Below, piece after piece: positions 22,992 to 32,075 of a stretch of DNA of 64,000 nt (the first letter of the stretch is position 1; every line of letters starts with the position of its first letter). This stretch comes from Desulfuromonas sp. TF (GTDB taxonomy: Bacteria > Desulfobacterota > Desulfuromonadia > Desulfuromonadales > ATBO01), in assembly GCF_000472285.1 (NCBI RefSeq), contig NZ_KI421413.1:382435-446434 (forward strand). Reading direction: 5' to 3'. The notes beneath the pieces are model-generated. The model saw nothing but the letters and a program-made list of their open reading frames with translations. It did no database searches and was not told where the DNA came from. A program made the position numbers and the translations under genes.

Positions 22992-24314
22992 TCACCCTTC
23001 CTCCAACCGCCCCTCAAGACCGGTCGATGATGCGCCGGTCACTCCGACCTTTGCCATGGTTCCTTCCAGACCTTCCGGTCCTGTAAAAAAGACGGACAGG
23101 TAATTGCGGGAAAGCCCCTTGTACCTCCCTTCGACCTTCGTCCCCTCGACGACCACCTCCAGGCTGTGGCCGATGAAACCGGCGGCGAAGGCCCGGTTTT
23201 TCTCCTCCCCCACCCCACGGATGGTTGCGGCCCTCTCCTTGGCCACATCTCCCGGCACCTGGCCGGCCATTTTCGCGGCCGGCGTTCCCGGCCTGCGGCT
23301 GAAGGGGAAGACGTGCAGGTGGGTGGCGGGCAGATCCTCAATCAGGCGACAGGTTTCGGCGAACTCCTCTTCGGTTTCCCCGGGGAAACCGACAATCACG
23401 TCCAGACCGATGGCGGCGGCGGGGATGCGGCGGCGGATGCCTTCGGTGAGGGTGCGAAAAAAATCGGTGGTGTAGTGGCGATTCATGCGCCCGAGCACGG
23501 CGTCGCTGCCGGCCTGCAGGGGGATGTGAAAGTGCGGACAGAGCACGTCGGAAGCCGCGACCGCTTCCACCAGTTCTTCCGGAATCTCCGTCGGTTCAAT
23601 GGAGCCGAGACGCAGTCGGGGGACGGTCGTTTCGTTTTCCAGCAGACGCGCCAGTTCCAGCAGGGAGGTGGGGGGGTGCAGGTCATGTCCGTAGCCGCCG
23701 ATGTGGATGCCGGTGAGGACCACCTCGTGGTATCCGTTGACGCTCAGCCTCCGGACCTGCTCCAGAACCCGCCCGGGGGTGACGGAGCGGCTGGCCCCGC
23801 GGGCGTAGGGAATGATGCAGTAGGAGCAGAAGGCGTCGCAGCCGTTCTGGATCTGAACAAAAGCCCGGCTGCGCTCAGCGAAGGAGGTCAGTTCGAGTGG
23901 AACCGCTTCGGTGGAGAGGCGGATGTCGGAAACCCGAACGGAGTTCGCGGATTCCCCGTCCTCCTCGAGCAGGCGCAGGAAATCCTTCTTCTCCTCATTT
24001 CCCAGTACCAGGGAAACGCCGGGGATGGCGGCCAGGGAGGCGGGATCGACCTGGGCGTAGCAGCCGGTCACGGTGATGCGGCAGGCGGGGTTGACGCGCC
24101 GGGCGCGGCGTATGAGATTGCGCGACTGGGCGTCGGTGGCGGCGGTGACGGTGCAGGTATTGACGATCACCAGCTCGGCCCCCTCCTCAAAGGGGATCAG
24201 ACGATAGCCGGCCTCGCGGAGGCGCTCCTCCATGGCGGCGGACTCGAACTGGTTGGTCTTGCAGCCTAAAGTGGCGATTGAAACGGTGCGATTATTTGAA
24301 GGGGAAGGCGTCAT
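22992..24314 (-). CDS. mtaB: tRNA t6A37 methylthiotransferase MtaB
   Basis: 440 aa. The N-terminal UPF0004 domain has the MtaB-type start TVSIATLGCKTNQFES plus VNTCTVT and VTGCYAQ, three cysteines for the auxiliary [4Fe-4S] cluster. The radical SAM motif is GCDAFCSYCIIPYARG (~150-165). A C-terminal TRAM-like domain (EVVVEGTKVEGRYKGLS) completes the methylthiotransferase architecture. The TLGCKTNQ motif favours MtaB (ms2t6A in tRNA) over MiaB or RimO. It lies downstream of mnmA, another tRNA sulfur-modification gene, and beyond iscSU, which would supply sulfur and clusters. Confidence 0.93.
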   Translation of the reverse strand: MTPSPSNNRTVSIATLGCKTNQFESAAMEERLREAGYRLIPFEEGAELVIVNTCTVTAATDAQSRNLIRRARRVNPACRITVTGCYAQVDPASLAAIPGVSLVLGNEEKKDFLRLLEEDGESANSVRVSDIRLSTEAVPLELTSFAERSRAFVQIQNGCDAFCSYCIIPYARGASRSVTPGRVLEQVRRLSVNGYHEVVLTGIHIGGYGHDLHPPTSLLELARLLENETTVPRLRLGSIEPTEIPEELVEAVAASDVLCPHFHIPLQAGSDAVLGRMNRHYTTDFFRTLTEGIRRRIPAAAIGLDVIVGFPGETEEEFAETCRLIEDLPATHLHVFPFSRRPGTPAAKMAGQVPGDVAKERAATIRGVGEEKNRAFAAGFIGHSLEVVVEGTKVEGRYKGLSRNYLSVFFTGPEGLEGTMAKVGVTGASSTGLEGRLEEG

Positions 24315-24321
24315 TGGTCCT

Positions 24322-24370
24322 TAGTCACTTGTCACTTGTCATTTGTTTACGCCTCACGCCTCACGCCTCA
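24322..24370. repeat. Heptad repeats TTGTCAC then CGCCTCA
   Basis: Seven units in phase: tagtcac, ttgtcac, ttgtcat, ttgttta, then three exact cgcctca. The array changes unit sequence without losing the 7-nt frame, and fills the mtaB-mnmA gap. Confidence 0.9.
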
Positions 24371-24376
24371 CCGGTT

Positions 24377-25459
24377 TCATTCAATCCACCCGCCGCCCAG
24401 AACCCGGTCGCCGTCATAGAACACCGCCGCCTGGCCTGGAGTCACCCCCCGCTGCGGATCGTCGAAAAGAACCGTGCCCCGGCCGTCCGGCAGAGGAGTG
24501 ATGAGAGCGGGAACCTCGCCGTGCCGGTAGCGGATGCGGCAGCGGGCGCGAAAAGGCTCAACAGGCTCTGCGACGATCCAGTTGGCGCCGTGCACGGTCA
24601 GCTCCCTCTTCGACAGATGCTCCTTTTCCCCGACCACCACCTGCCGCTTTTCGGCGTCGATGGCTACCACGAAGAGTGGGTGAGGCCAGGAGATGCCGAG
24701 GCCCCGCCGCTGGCCGACCGTGTAGCGATAGGTCCCCCGGTGTCTGCCCAGGATCTTTCCGGATACGTGGACGATATCGCCGTCCATCAGCCCGCGCCCT
24801 CTCTCCTCTTCCAGAAAACGCACATAGTCGCCGTCAGGGACGAAGCAGATGTCCTGACTTTCGGCTTTTTCCGCCACCCGCAGGTCCAGGCGGGCGGCAT
24901 GGGAGCGGACCTCTTCCTTGGTCATTCCGCCCAGGGGAAAGCGCACCCGGGCCATCTGCTCCGGGGTCAGGGTGAATAGAAAGTAGCTCTGGTCCTTGGC
25001 CGGGTCGAGCCCCTTGCGCAGAGAGAGCCCATCGGGGCCCTCCTCGATGCGGGCGTAGTGACCGGTAACCAGGTAGTCGGCCTCGATCTCCCGGGCCTTG
25101 CGCAGGAGCAGCTCGAACTTGAGGACCTGATTGCACAGCACACAGGGGTTTGGGGTACGCCCGGTGAAATAGTCTTCGCAGAAGCGGTCGATGACTTCGC
25201 GCTGAAAATCCTTTTCGAAGTTGACCACGTAAAAGGGAATCTGGAGACTCTCCGCCACCCGGCGGGCATCGTAGACATCGTCGAGGGAACAGCAGGTCCC
25301 GAACGTCTCGCCGTGCTCGGCGGCAAAGCCGGAGTAATCCCAGATCTGCATGGTCATGCCGATGACCTCATGCCCCTGTTCCTTGAGCAGGGCCGCCGCC
25401 ACCGACGAGTCCACCCCGCCGCTCATGGCGACGACGATGCGTTTTTTTGAATCAGTCAT
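24377..25459 (-). CDS. mnmA: tRNA-specific 2-thiouridylase MnmA
   Basis: 360 aa. The PP-loop ATP site is [17 protein letters not shown] (~10-26). The catalytic cysteines are in [14 protein letters not shown] (~100) and [13 protein letters not shown] (~200). MnmA installs s2U34 in tRNAs for Lys, Glu and Gln. An N-terminal [13 protein letters not shown] segment, typical of a subset of bacterial MnmA proteins, adds two further cysteines. The gene lies downstream of iscS-iscU but a terminator at 25530-25556 intervenes, so it may have its own promoter or depend on readthrough. Confidence 0.95.
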   Translation of the reverse strand: MTDSKKRIVVAMSGGVDSSVAAALLKEQGHEVIGMTMQIWDYSGFAAEHGETFGTCCSLDDVYDARRVAESLQIPFYVVNFEKDFQREVIDRFCEDYFTGRTPNPCVLCNQVLKFELLLRKAREIEADYLVTGHYARIEEGPDGLSLRKGLDPAKDQSYFLFTLTPEQMARVRFPLGGMTKEEVRSHAARLDLRVAEKAESQDICFVPDGDYVRFLEEERGRGLMDGDIVHVSGKILGRHRGTYRYTVGQRRGLGISWPHPLFVVAIDAEKRQVVVGEKEHLSKRELTVHGANWIVAEPVEPFRARCRIRYRHGEVPALITPLPDGRGTVLFDDPQRGVTPGQAAVFYDGDRVLGGGWIE

Positions 25460-25465
25460 GAGTTA

Positions 25466-25500
25466 TCGGTGATTGGTGATTGGTGATTGGCAACTGATGA
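25466..25500. repeat. Heptad repeat TTGGTGA
   Basis: Units tcggtga, ttggtga, ttggtga, ttggcaa, ctgatga, in phase, directly upstream of the mnmA start. Looser CAC-type heptads continue near 25585-25610. Confidence 0.85.
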
Positions 25501-25529
25501 TTAGGGACAGGGAGCAGTGACGGAAAAAG

Positions 25530-25556
25530 GGAGGGCTCTGCGCAAAAGCCCTCCCT
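25530..25556 (-). terminator. Intrinsic terminator after iscU
   Basis: Minus strand: gggagggct / agccctccc (9 bp, 9-nt loop) then ttttt. It ends the cysE-iscRSU transcript before mnmA. Confidence 0.85.
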
Positions 25557-25611
25557 CGCAGGTACTCGAATCGTTTTGCTTTTACCGCTCACTGATCACC
25601 GTTCACGCCTT

Positions 25612-25980
25612 TTACTTGTTCTTTTCCTGGTAATTCTTGATCGCCTCGTGCAGAGCGTCGGCGGCCAGGTTTGAGCAGTGGAGCTTTGCCGGGGGAAGGC
25701 CGTCCAGGGCGTCGGCGACGGCGGCGTTGGTCAGCTCCATCGCCTCCTCAAGGGTTTTGCCGATGGCCATCTCGGTGACCATGGAGGAGGTGGCGATGGC
25801 CGCTCCGCAACCGAAGGTCTTGAACTTGATGTCCTTGATGACATTGTCCTCGACCTTGAGAAAAATCTTCATGATGTCACCGCAGGAGGCGTTGCCCACC
25901 TCGCCGACGCCGTCGGCGTTGTCGATTTCCCCGACGTTGCGGGGGTTACTGAAATGGTCCATCACCTTATCGGAATACAT
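25612..25980 (-). CDS. iscU: Fe-S cluster scaffold IscU/NifU-N
   Basis: 122 aa. The three cluster-ligand cysteines occur as NASCGD (~33), FGCGAAIA (~58) and LHCSNLA (~101), with the Asp in CGD that controls cluster transfer. The length fits a stand-alone scaffold without the extra NifU Fe-S and Nfu domains. It accepts sulfur from IscS, encoded 51 bp upstream. The LPPxK-like segment is LPPAKLHC, the usual HscA-binding site; hscA and hscB are not in the window. Confidence 0.94.
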   Translation of the reverse strand: MYSDKVMDHFSNPRNVGEIDNADGVGEVGNASCGDIMKIFLKVEDNVIKDIKFKTFGCGAAIATSSMVTEMAIGKTLEEAMELTNAAVADALDGLPPAKLHCSNLAADALHEAIKNYQEKNK

Positions 25981-26031
25981 GGTCTTCTCCTGTTTAGAAA
26001 ATAAGGCCGGGCTGTCCGCCCATGGCCGGCG

Positions 26032-27243
26032 TCATACCTTGCGAATGACCTGGCATTCCTCGCAGGTCATCGGCTCCTTGCGGTTATACAGCGGGCTCAT
26101 CTCCCGAAGGCGCTGGACGATGGGCGGAAGGATCTCCAGAACATAGTCGACATCTTCCTCGGTATTGCCGGGGCCGAGGCTGAACCGGGTGCTGGAGTGG
26201 GCCAGAATCACATCGACGCACATCGCCCCCATGACATGGGAGGGTTCCAGGGAGCCGGAGGTGCAGGCCGATCCCGAGGAGGCGGCGATCCCCTTCATGT
26301 CGAAGTTGAGAAGCAGGGACTCCCCTTCGATGTAGGCAAAACTGATGTTGAGGGTATTGGGAAGACGTCTGTCCGGGTCGGGATGGCCGTTGAGCTTGAC
26401 CTCGGGGATGCTGCTCATGATCCCCTTCTCGAGGCGGTTCCGAAGCTGCCGCAGCCGAGCCGACGTCTCGGCCATTTCGACTCCGGCCAGCTCGCAGGCG
26501 ATCCCGAGGCCGGCGATTCCGGCCACGTTATGCGTGCCGGCGCGCCGGTTGCGCTCCTGGTGCCCGCCGTGAATCAGGGCGTTCATCTTCGTTCCCCGGC
26601 GGATATAAATTGCGCCGACCCCTTTGGGGGCGCCGATCTTGTGCCCCGACAGGACCAGCAGGTCGACCCCGGCCTTCTGCACGTCCACCGGAACCTTCCC
26701 GATCGCCTGAACGGCATCGGTATGGAAACGGATCTTGTACTTGCGGGCGATGGCGCCGATCTCCTCGATGGGGAAGAGGTTTCCGGTCTCGTTGTTTCCC
26801 CACATGACAGAGATGAGGATGGTCTGATCCGTGATGGCCTCTTCAAGATCCGCAAGATCGAGCATCCCGTCCCGGTCCACCGGCAGATAGGTGACCCGGA
26901 ACCCCTGCTTCTCCAGATACTGACAGGTGTTGAGAACGGCCGGGTGCTCGACGCTGGTGGTGATGATGTGGTTCCCCTTGTCCCGAAGCGCTTCCGCCGT
27001 CCCCTTGATCGCCATGTTGTCCCCCTCGCTGCCGCAGGAGACAAAGACGATTTCGGCCGGTGAACAGTTTATCGACTTCGCCACCTGCTCCCGGGCCTTT
27101 TCCACGGCGCCGCTCACCGCCCGCCCCGCCCAGTGCACACTGGAGGGGTTGCCGAACTGCTCGCGAAAGAACGGGAGCATGGCCTCCAGCACCTCGGGGC
27201 GAACCGGTGTAGTGGCATTGTAATCCATGTAAATACGCTTCAC
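26032..27243 (-). CDS. iscS: Cysteine desulfurase IscS/NifS
   Basis: 403 aa from a GTG at 27243 with GGAGG upstream; the product begins MKRIYMDYNATTPVRPEVLE. The PLP lysine is in LSGHKIGAPKGVGA, and the catalytic cysteine loop is SGSACTSGSLEPSHV. The C-terminal tail carries an extra CEEC pair (KEPMTCEECQVIRKV) not present in E. coli IscS, closer to NifS-type proteins of deltaproteobacteria. It supplies sulfur for Fe-S clusters and for MnmA. It lies between iscR and iscU. Confidence 0.95.
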   Translation of the reverse strand: MKRIYMDYNATTPVRPEVLEAMLPFFREQFGNPSSVHWAGRAVSGAVEKAREQVAKSINCSPAEIVFVSCGSEGDNMAIKGTAEALRDKGNHIITTSVEHPAVLNTCQYLEKQGFRVTYLPVDRDGMLDLADLEEAITDQTILISVMWGNNETGNLFPIEEIGAIARKYKIRFHTDAVQAIGKVPVDVQKAGVDLLVLSGHKIGAPKGVGAIYIRRGTKMNALIHGGHQERNRRAGTHNVAGIAGLGIACELAGVEMAETSARLRQLRNRLEKGIMSSIPEVKLNGHPDPDRRLPNTLNISFAYIEGESLLLNFDMKGIAASSGSACTSGSLEPSHVMGAMCVDVILAHSSTRFSLGPGNTEEDVDYVLEILPPIVQRLREMSPLYNRKEPMTCEECQVIRKV

Positions 27244-27296
27244 AAAAACACCTCCATATATAATTCGAGCGAAGGGCTCGGATTTCCCGTCTCGTC

Positions 27297-27725
27297 CTAA
27301 ACTCCTGAACCTGCTTTGGCTTTCGCCTCTTTCGTCAAATCCTCCAGGTTGATGGAGGAGAGAAACTGACGGATGCGCCCGCCGAGCCCCTGCCAGACGC
27401 TGTGCGTGACGCATTGATCGACACAGGAGCAGCGGCCGTCCTGATCCATGCAGGAGACCGGAACAAGGGTTTCCTCCACGCTGTCGATAATCTCGTCGAC
27501 GCGGATCCGGTCGGCCGGTCGGGCCAGCACATACCCCCCTCCGGGACCGCGAACGCTGTCCACTATTTTCCCCCGCCGGAGCTTGACAAAAAGCTGCTCA
27601 AGATACGTGAGGGAGATGTCCTCCCGGGCGGCTATAGCCTTCAGGCTCATCGGCGCCCCATCGGCATAAAGATTGAGGCTCACCATGGCCCGCACCGCAT
27701 ACTGGGCTTTGGTTGAAAGTCGCAT
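27297..27725 (-). CDS. iscR: Rrf2 family regulator, IscR-type
   Basis: 142 aa. An N-terminal winged helix (MRLSTKAQYAVRAMVSLNLY and SLTYLEQLFVKLRRGKIV) is followed by RGPGGGYVLARP and a cysteine cluster CMDQDGRCSCVDQC (~92-105), which would hold a [2Fe-2S] cluster as in IscR. Position upstream of iscS supports feedback control of Fe-S assembly. Its likely operator is the box at 28491-28516, upstream of cysE, which it follows by 3 bp. Thus cysE is inside the same regulatory unit. Confidence 0.9.
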   Translation of the reverse strand: MRLSTKAQYAVRAMVSLNLYADGAPMSLKAIAAREDISLTYLEQLFVKLRRGKIVDSVRGPGGGYVLARPADRIRVDEIIDSVEETLVPVSCMDQDGRCSCVDQCVTHSVWQGLGGRIRQFLSSINLEDLTKEAKAKAGSGV

Positions 27726-27728
27726 GGG

Positions 27729-28433
27729 TCAGGCATGCTCCGCTGAAGGCACCGGGGAAGTTTCGGAACGTATGGACGCCTGACGATCCTGCGCCTCGGC
27801 AAGTTCCTGAACTTTCCTCTCCAAGGCCCTGATCTGGTCGAAAAGACAGGAGATGGCCTTGGCCTCGGGGTCCGGGAGGCGCCCGTGTTCCAGGTCAGCC
27901 CTCTCCTCCGGCTTCTGTCCCTCAGTCATGACCACCCGCCCGGGCACCCCGACCACGGTAGAGTTGGGAGGGACCTCCTTGACGACCACGGAGTTGGACC
28001 CGATCTTGCTGTTGTCCCCCACCTTGAAAGGTCCGAGGATCTTGGCCCCGGACCCGATGACGACGTTATTACCGAGGGTGGGGTGTCGTTTCTCCTTGGC
28101 CCAGGAGGTGCCGCCCAGGGTGACCCCGTGGTAAAGGGTGCAGTTGTCGCCGATTTCAGCGGTTTCGCCAATGACGACTCCCATGCCGTGGTCGATGAAG
28201 AAACCGCGGCCGATCTTCGCCCCAGGGTGGATTTCAATCCCGGTAAAGAAGCGGCCCAGGTGTGAAACGAACCGGCCGAGAAAGTAAAAACCCCGCTGCC
28301 ACAGGGAATGAGCCACCCGGTGGAACAGCATGGCGTGAAAACCAGGGTAGCAGAAGACGATCTCCAGAACATTGCGAACGGCCGGATCCCGTTCGAAAAC
28401 CGCCTTAAAATCTTCCTTCAGGTGTTTAAACAC
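27729..28433 (-). CDS. cysE: Serine O-acetyltransferase
   Basis: 234 aa from a GTG at 28433. AAAGGAG lies 7 nt before this GTG and inside the longer frame that starts at 28463, so the GTG is chosen. The core begins [20 protein letters not shown], followed by left-handed beta-helix hexapeptides [27 protein letters not shown] and [14 protein letters not shown], and [18 protein letters not shown]. It makes O-acetylserine for cysteine synthesis and is of the short EpsC type. The C-terminal ~60 residues are a predicted coiled coil ([15 protein letters not shown]), longer than usual. It heads the cysE-iscR-iscS-iscU operon, linking cysteine supply to Fe-S assembly. Confidence 0.93.
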   Translation of the reverse strand: MFKHLKEDFKAVFERDPAVRNVLEIVFCYPGFHAMLFHRVAHSLWQRGFYFLGRFVSHLGRFFTGIEIHPGAKIGRGFFIDHGMGVVIGETAEIGDNCTLYHGVTLGGTSWAKEKRHPTLGNNVVIGSGAKILGPFKVGDNSKIGSNSVVVKEVPPNSTVVGVPGRVVMTEGQKPEERADLEHGRLPDPEAKAISCLFDQIRALERKVQELAEAQDRQASIRSETSPVPSAEHA

Positions 28434-28490
28434 GCCGACTCTCCTTTGATAAATTACATGCATCCCGATACGATTGTTGCGGATATGGAT

Positions 28491-28516
28491 AACATACCTG
28501 AGCAAAACTGTCAATT
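28491..28516 (-). promoter_or_regulatory. IscR-like operator over the cysE-isc promoter
   Basis: On the minus strand the sequence AATTGACAGTTTTGCTCAGG, continuing TATGTT, resembles the type 1 IscR site (TTGAC..CTCAGGTAT pattern). The TTGACA (28514-28509) would act as -35 with a weak TATCCA -10 at 17 nt. The site lies about 60 bp upstream of the cysE GTG, placing the whole operon under IscR. Confidence 0.65.
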
Positions 28517-28703
28517 ATTTTGTCCGTAAAAAAGCCCATTTATCGTCGACGGGGATAGGCTTAATTTCAGGAATGGATGACTCATGGGAGGGAGAAACGA
28601 TTTTCGGGATTAGACAATGACAGATGGAATCCCGTTCCCCTGCAGGAATCTCACGGCCCCCAAAGGCAGTCCCGGGGGCATTCTCCTGTATCGAACTTCA
28701 GGC

Positions 28704-28743
28704 AAAAACGGTCCTTTTTTCTTAAAATCACAAGGCCGTTTTT
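28704..28743 (-). terminator. Intrinsic terminator of the DUF2007 gene
   Basis: Inverted repeat aaaaacgg / ccgttttt, extended by cctt / aagg with one bulge, around an AU-rich loop. On the minus strand it begins at the stop codon of the DUF2007 gene and ends in a T-run. Confidence 0.7.
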
Positions 28744-28931
28744 CAATGCAGGGTTGCCCTGAGCAGGAGTTCTTCCGCCCTGGGGATATCTTCTTCGGCC
28801 ACATGGATCTGCGACGGACCGATCCCCTGCACCGGTTCATATCTGAGGAAATACTCTATCCCGTTTTCACTCAGGATAGCTTCCACGCGGTAAAGATCGG
28901 CTTCATCAACCGGATCGTAAAACAGCGCCAT
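28743..28931 (-). CDS. DUF2007 small signal-transducing-type protein
   Basis: 62 aa from the ATG at 28931, with AGGAGG upstream. The product begins MALFYDPVDEADLYRVEAIL and contains SENGIEYFLRYEP and IHVAEEDIPRAEELL, the pattern of the DUF2007 (putative PII-like signal transducing) family, a single ferredoxin-like fold. Function is unknown. It is a single gene, 90 bp downstream of ilvA and with its own terminator. Confidence 0.8.
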   Translation of the reverse strand: MALFYDPVDEADLYRVEAILSENGIEYFLRYEPVQGIGPSQIHVAEEDIPRAEELLLRATLH

Positions 28932-29020
28932 GACTCCACCTCCTATTCGGGTACACTCCAATTTTACCACAGCATTTTCAGACTTTTGCTGCACTGCACA
29001 TATTTTAATGAGCGAGGCGG

Positions 29021-30529
29021 TCAGAGGAAAAGGCGGTAGACGGGGTTTCCGGATTCCTCCACGAAACGGTAGCCGAGCCGGTCCAGAAACTCCCGGAAGC
29101 CATCCTCCTCTTTGGGCGGTATTTCAAGGCCGATCAGGACACGCCCGTAATCCCCTCCCTGGCTGCGGTAATGGAAGAGAGAAATATTCCAGTTCTCTCC
29201 CATTGAGCCGAGGAACCGAACCAGGGCGCCGGATCGCTCGGGGAACCAGAAGCGGTAGAGCACCTCATGGCCGGCTTCGGGGGATCGGCCCCCGACCATA
29301 TATCGGACGTGGGTCTTGGCCAGTTCGTTGTCGGTCAGATCGATATTGTCGAATCCGTGTTCACCGAGCAGTTGTCCGAAGGCATGGCGTTCTCCGGTGT
29401 TCCTGATCGAGATGCCAACGAAAATGTGGGCCCTCTCCCGGCCGGCCAGGCGGTAATTGAATTCGGTGATATTTCGATCCCCGAGGACGTCGGAGCAGAA
29501 CCGGCGCAGCGAGCCCGGATTTTCGGGGATGGTGACGGCAAAGAGCGCCTCCTGCTTTTCGCCGATAAGCGTCCGCTCCGCAACGTAGCGCAGCCGCTCA
29601 AAATTCATGTTGGCCCCGGAGTTGACGGCCACCAGGGTCCGCCCCGAAACCTTGCGCTCCCGGACGTATTTTTTGAGCCCGGCGACCCCGAGGGCTCCGG
29701 CCGGTTCGACGATGGAGCGCGTATCCTGATAAATGCTGCGGATGGCGCTGCACAGCTCATCCGTATCGACCCGGATGATTTCATCGAGGTACCGTCGGCA
29801 CAGATCGAAGGTCAGGTGCCCCACCTCCCGCACCGCGACTCCGTCGGCAAAAATGCCCACCGAATCGAGCCGGATACGGCGGCCGGCGGCCAGCGAACGG
29901 GCCATGGCATCGCTGTCGGCGGGTTCAACGCCGACGACCCGGATCTCCGGGCAGAGAGCCTTGAGATATCCGGCCACGCCGGCGGCGAGCCCGCCGCCGC
30001 CGACCGGAACGAAAACGGCATCCATCTGTCCGGCGCTCTGGCGCAGAAGCTCGTCGGCAACCGTCCCCTGCCCGGCGATCACCAGATCGTCGTCAAAGGG
30101 ATGGATAAAGGTCATGCCGGTCGTCTCCACCATCTGCTGGCAGTGATCGGCGGCTTCCGAATAGTTGTCGCCGTGCAGTATGACCTCGGCCCCATATCCC
30201 TCGACCGCCCCGACCTTGATCTGGGGGGTGGTCAACGGCATGACGATGACCGACCGGATGCCGAGCTTGCGGGCGGAAAAGGCCACCCCCTGCGCGTGAT
30301 TCCCGGCGGAGGCGGCGATGACGCCGCGGGCTCGCTCTTCTTCGGTGAGGTGGGCGATCTTGTTGTAGGCCCCCCGCAGCTTAAAGGAGAAGATCGGCTG
30401 CAGATCCTCACGCTTCAGCAGCACCCGGTTGTCGAGGGTCCGCGACAGGCCGGCCGCCTCTTCCAGCGGCGTCTCCGCCGCGGCCTCGTAGACGCGGGAG
30501 GTGAGGATGAGCTTGAGGAGTTTTTGCAT
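29021..30529 (-). CDS. ilvA: Threonine ammonia-lyase, biosynthetic
   Basis: 502 aa, the length of the two-ACT biosynthetic form. The PLP lysine is in IFSFKLRGAYNK (~46-57), the substrate loop SAGNHAQGVAFSARKLG, and the phosphate-binding glycine loop PVGGGGLAAGVAGY. Two ACT-like domains follow (~330-415, LFAVTIPENPGSLRRF, and ~420-502, YRFWFPERSGALVRFLG) and normally mediate isoleucine/valine control. It makes 2-oxobutanoate for isoleucine. No other ilv genes are adjacent. Confidence 0.95.
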   Translation of the reverse strand: MQKLLKLILTSRVYEAAAETPLEEAAGLSRTLDNRVLLKREDLQPIFSFKLRGAYNKIAHLTEEERARGVIAASAGNHAQGVAFSARKLGIRSVIVMPLTTPQIKVGAVEGYGAEVILHGDNYSEAADHCQQMVETTGMTFIHPFDDDLVIAGQGTVADELLRQSAGQMDAVFVPVGGGGLAAGVAGYLKALCPEIRVVGVEPADSDAMARSLAAGRRIRLDSVGIFADGVAVREVGHLTFDLCRRYLDEIIRVDTDELCSAIRSIYQDTRSIVEPAGALGVAGLKKYVRERKVSGRTLVAVNSGANMNFERLRYVAERTLIGEKQEALFAVTIPENPGSLRRFCSDVLGDRNITEFNYRLAGRERAHIFVGISIRNTGERHAFGQLLGEHGFDNIDLTDNELAKTHVRYMVGGRSPEAGHEVLYRFWFPERSGALVRFLGSMGENWNISLFHYRSQGGDYGRVLIGLEIPPKEEDGFREFLDRLGYRFVEESGNPVYRLFL

Positions 30530-30638
30530 GATTTCAGATCGTAAGAGGGTATTAAACCGGAATGCAGGTACTAAAAAGAGAGGATAAAGGAAAAAAGATC
30601 AGGGAAAAAGGAAAATCTGCTTTATGCCTTCGACTTTA

Positions 30639-30679
30639 CCTTGATCCTTGCACCTATTGCCTTTCTCCTACGACCTTTC
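30639..30679. repeat. Heptad repeat CCTTGAT-type
   Basis: Units ccttgat, ccttgca, cctattg, cctttct, cctacga, cctttc in phase; the right part overlaps the thiolase 3' end. Looser purine-rich 7-nt units precede it from about 30585. Confidence 0.6.
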
Positions 30680-31915
30680 CAGAATCATCGCACAGGCCAT
30701 CGCACCGGCGGCGCAGACGGAGATGAGCCCATAGCGGGCATCGCTGCGGGCCATCTCGTTCGCCAGAGTCGTCATGATCCGGGCGCCGGTGGCGGCGAAA
30801 GGATGACCGATGGCGACGGAGCTTCCCAGAGGGTTGAGCTTTTCGGAGTCGACGGTCCCGATCGCCTCCTCCTTCCACCCCTGCTCCCACGCCTTGAGGT
30901 TGAAGGCCACCTGGGCGCCGAAGGCTTCGTGCACCTCGACGATGTCCATGTCGGCGAGCGTCAGCCCCGTCTTCCGCAGCAGGCGCGGCACCGCCACCGC
31001 CGGCGCCATGAGCAGGCCGTCCCGGGGGTGGATGGCGGCAAACTCCGCCGCCCGGATGAAGGCCAGGGGTTCGTATCCCTCGGCCCTGGCCCGCTCTTCA
31101 CTCATCAGGAGCACCGCGGCCGCGCCGTCCGTCAGGGGGCTGGCGTTGGCGGCGGTGATCGTCCCCTGCGCGGGATCGAAGACCGGCTTGAGTTTGGCCA
31201 TCTTCTCCAGGGTTGTATCGCCGCGGACGATGGTGTCGTGGTCTACGCCGAGCACGGGATAGATCTCCGCCGTCAACCGTCCGTCGGCGGTGGCCGAGGC
31301 GGCCCGATGATGGCTGCGCAGCGCTATTTCGTCCTGTTCTGCCCGGCCGATCCTCCATTCCTTGGCGGTCAACTCGGCGTGCTCCCCCATGGTCAGACCG
31401 GTGGAGGGCTCCTTGAAGGAGAGGGGAACGGGTTTAAAATGACGGGGGCGCAGCCTCAGCAGGGTTCTGATCCTGTCGCCGGCAGTCTTTGCCGTACCCG
31501 CTTCCAGAAAGATCCGCGAAGCCTCGCGGCCGAAGAGGACCGGCACCGCCGACATCGACTCCACGCCGCCGGCCATTCCTATCTCGGCCCGTCCGGCGCG
31601 GATGAAGTCGGCGACGTCCACGGCGGCGTGCAGGCTGGTGATGCAGTTGTTGGAGACGAGGTACGCCTCGATGGAGGCGGGAAGATCGAGATCGAAGACG
31701 ATCTCCCGGGCCAGATTGGAGGTGAAGGGATCGTGCAGCACCCGCCCCCACACCAGCAGGTCGATCATCTTGGGATCGAGCTCGAAACGCTCCAGCACCC
31801 CTTTGATGGCCTGGGAAGACAGCTTGAGCTGAGAAATGTCACGGAAGAAGGTTCCGGCCTTGACGAAAGGGGTGCGCATGCCGCCGACGACGGCGACTCT
31901 GTGGTTGTCGTTCAT
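30668..31915 (-). CDS. Thiolase (acetyl-CoA acyltransferase, FadI-like)
   Basis: 415 aa from the ATG at 31915, with GGAG 8 nt upstream. The nucleophilic cysteine is in VSNNCITSLHAA (~89), the His in VHEAFGAQVAFN and GHPFAATGAR, and the C-terminal cysteine loop is CAAGAMACAMILE, where CxAG replaces the common CIGGGQG; that variant is typical of FadI-type thiolases. The reaction is CoA-dependent cleavage or formation of 3-oxoacyl-CoA. No beta-oxidation partner is adjacent. It is divergent from the fumarase gene, whose promoter lies in the shared gap. Confidence 0.9.
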   Translation of the reverse strand: MNDNHRVAVVGGMRTPFVKAGTFFRDISQLKLSSQAIKGVLERFELDPKMIDLLVWGRVLHDPFTSNLAREIVFDLDLPASIEAYLVSNNCITSLHAAVDVADFIRAGRAEIGMAGGVESMSAVPVLFGREASRIFLEAGTAKTAGDRIRTLLRLRPRHFKPVPLSFKEPSTGLTMGEHAELTAKEWRIGRAEQDEIALRSHHRAASATADGRLTAEIYPVLGVDHDTIVRGDTTLEKMAKLKPVFDPAQGTITAANASPLTDGAAAVLLMSEERARAEGYEPLAFIRAAEFAAIHPRDGLLMAPAVAVPRLLRKTGLTLADMDIVEVHEAFGAQVAFNLKAWEQGWKEEAIGTVDSEKLNPLGSSVAIGHPFAATGARIMTTLANEMARSDARYGLISVCAAGAMACAMILERS

Positions 31916-31988
31916 AAATCGGCTCCCGTTCGAATCTGCGGCAATGCGTCGCATGTCCCGTGTAACAGGTTAGAACTAATTATAAATA

Positions 31989-32017
31989 TCGACAAATGTA
32001 TACACCTTTTATATAAT
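31989..32017 (+). promoter_or_regulatory. Sigma-70 promoter of the fumarase gene
   Basis: TCGACA (31989-31994), 17-nt spacer, TATAAT (32012-32017): 5/6 and 6/6 matches. Start near 32024, leaving about 50 nt before the ATG at 32076. Confidence 0.8.
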
Positions 32018-32075
32018 ACCACGGCGCGGCGGTCCTTCCGCCGCGGCTATCCATATCATGACAAGGAGAGAAGAC

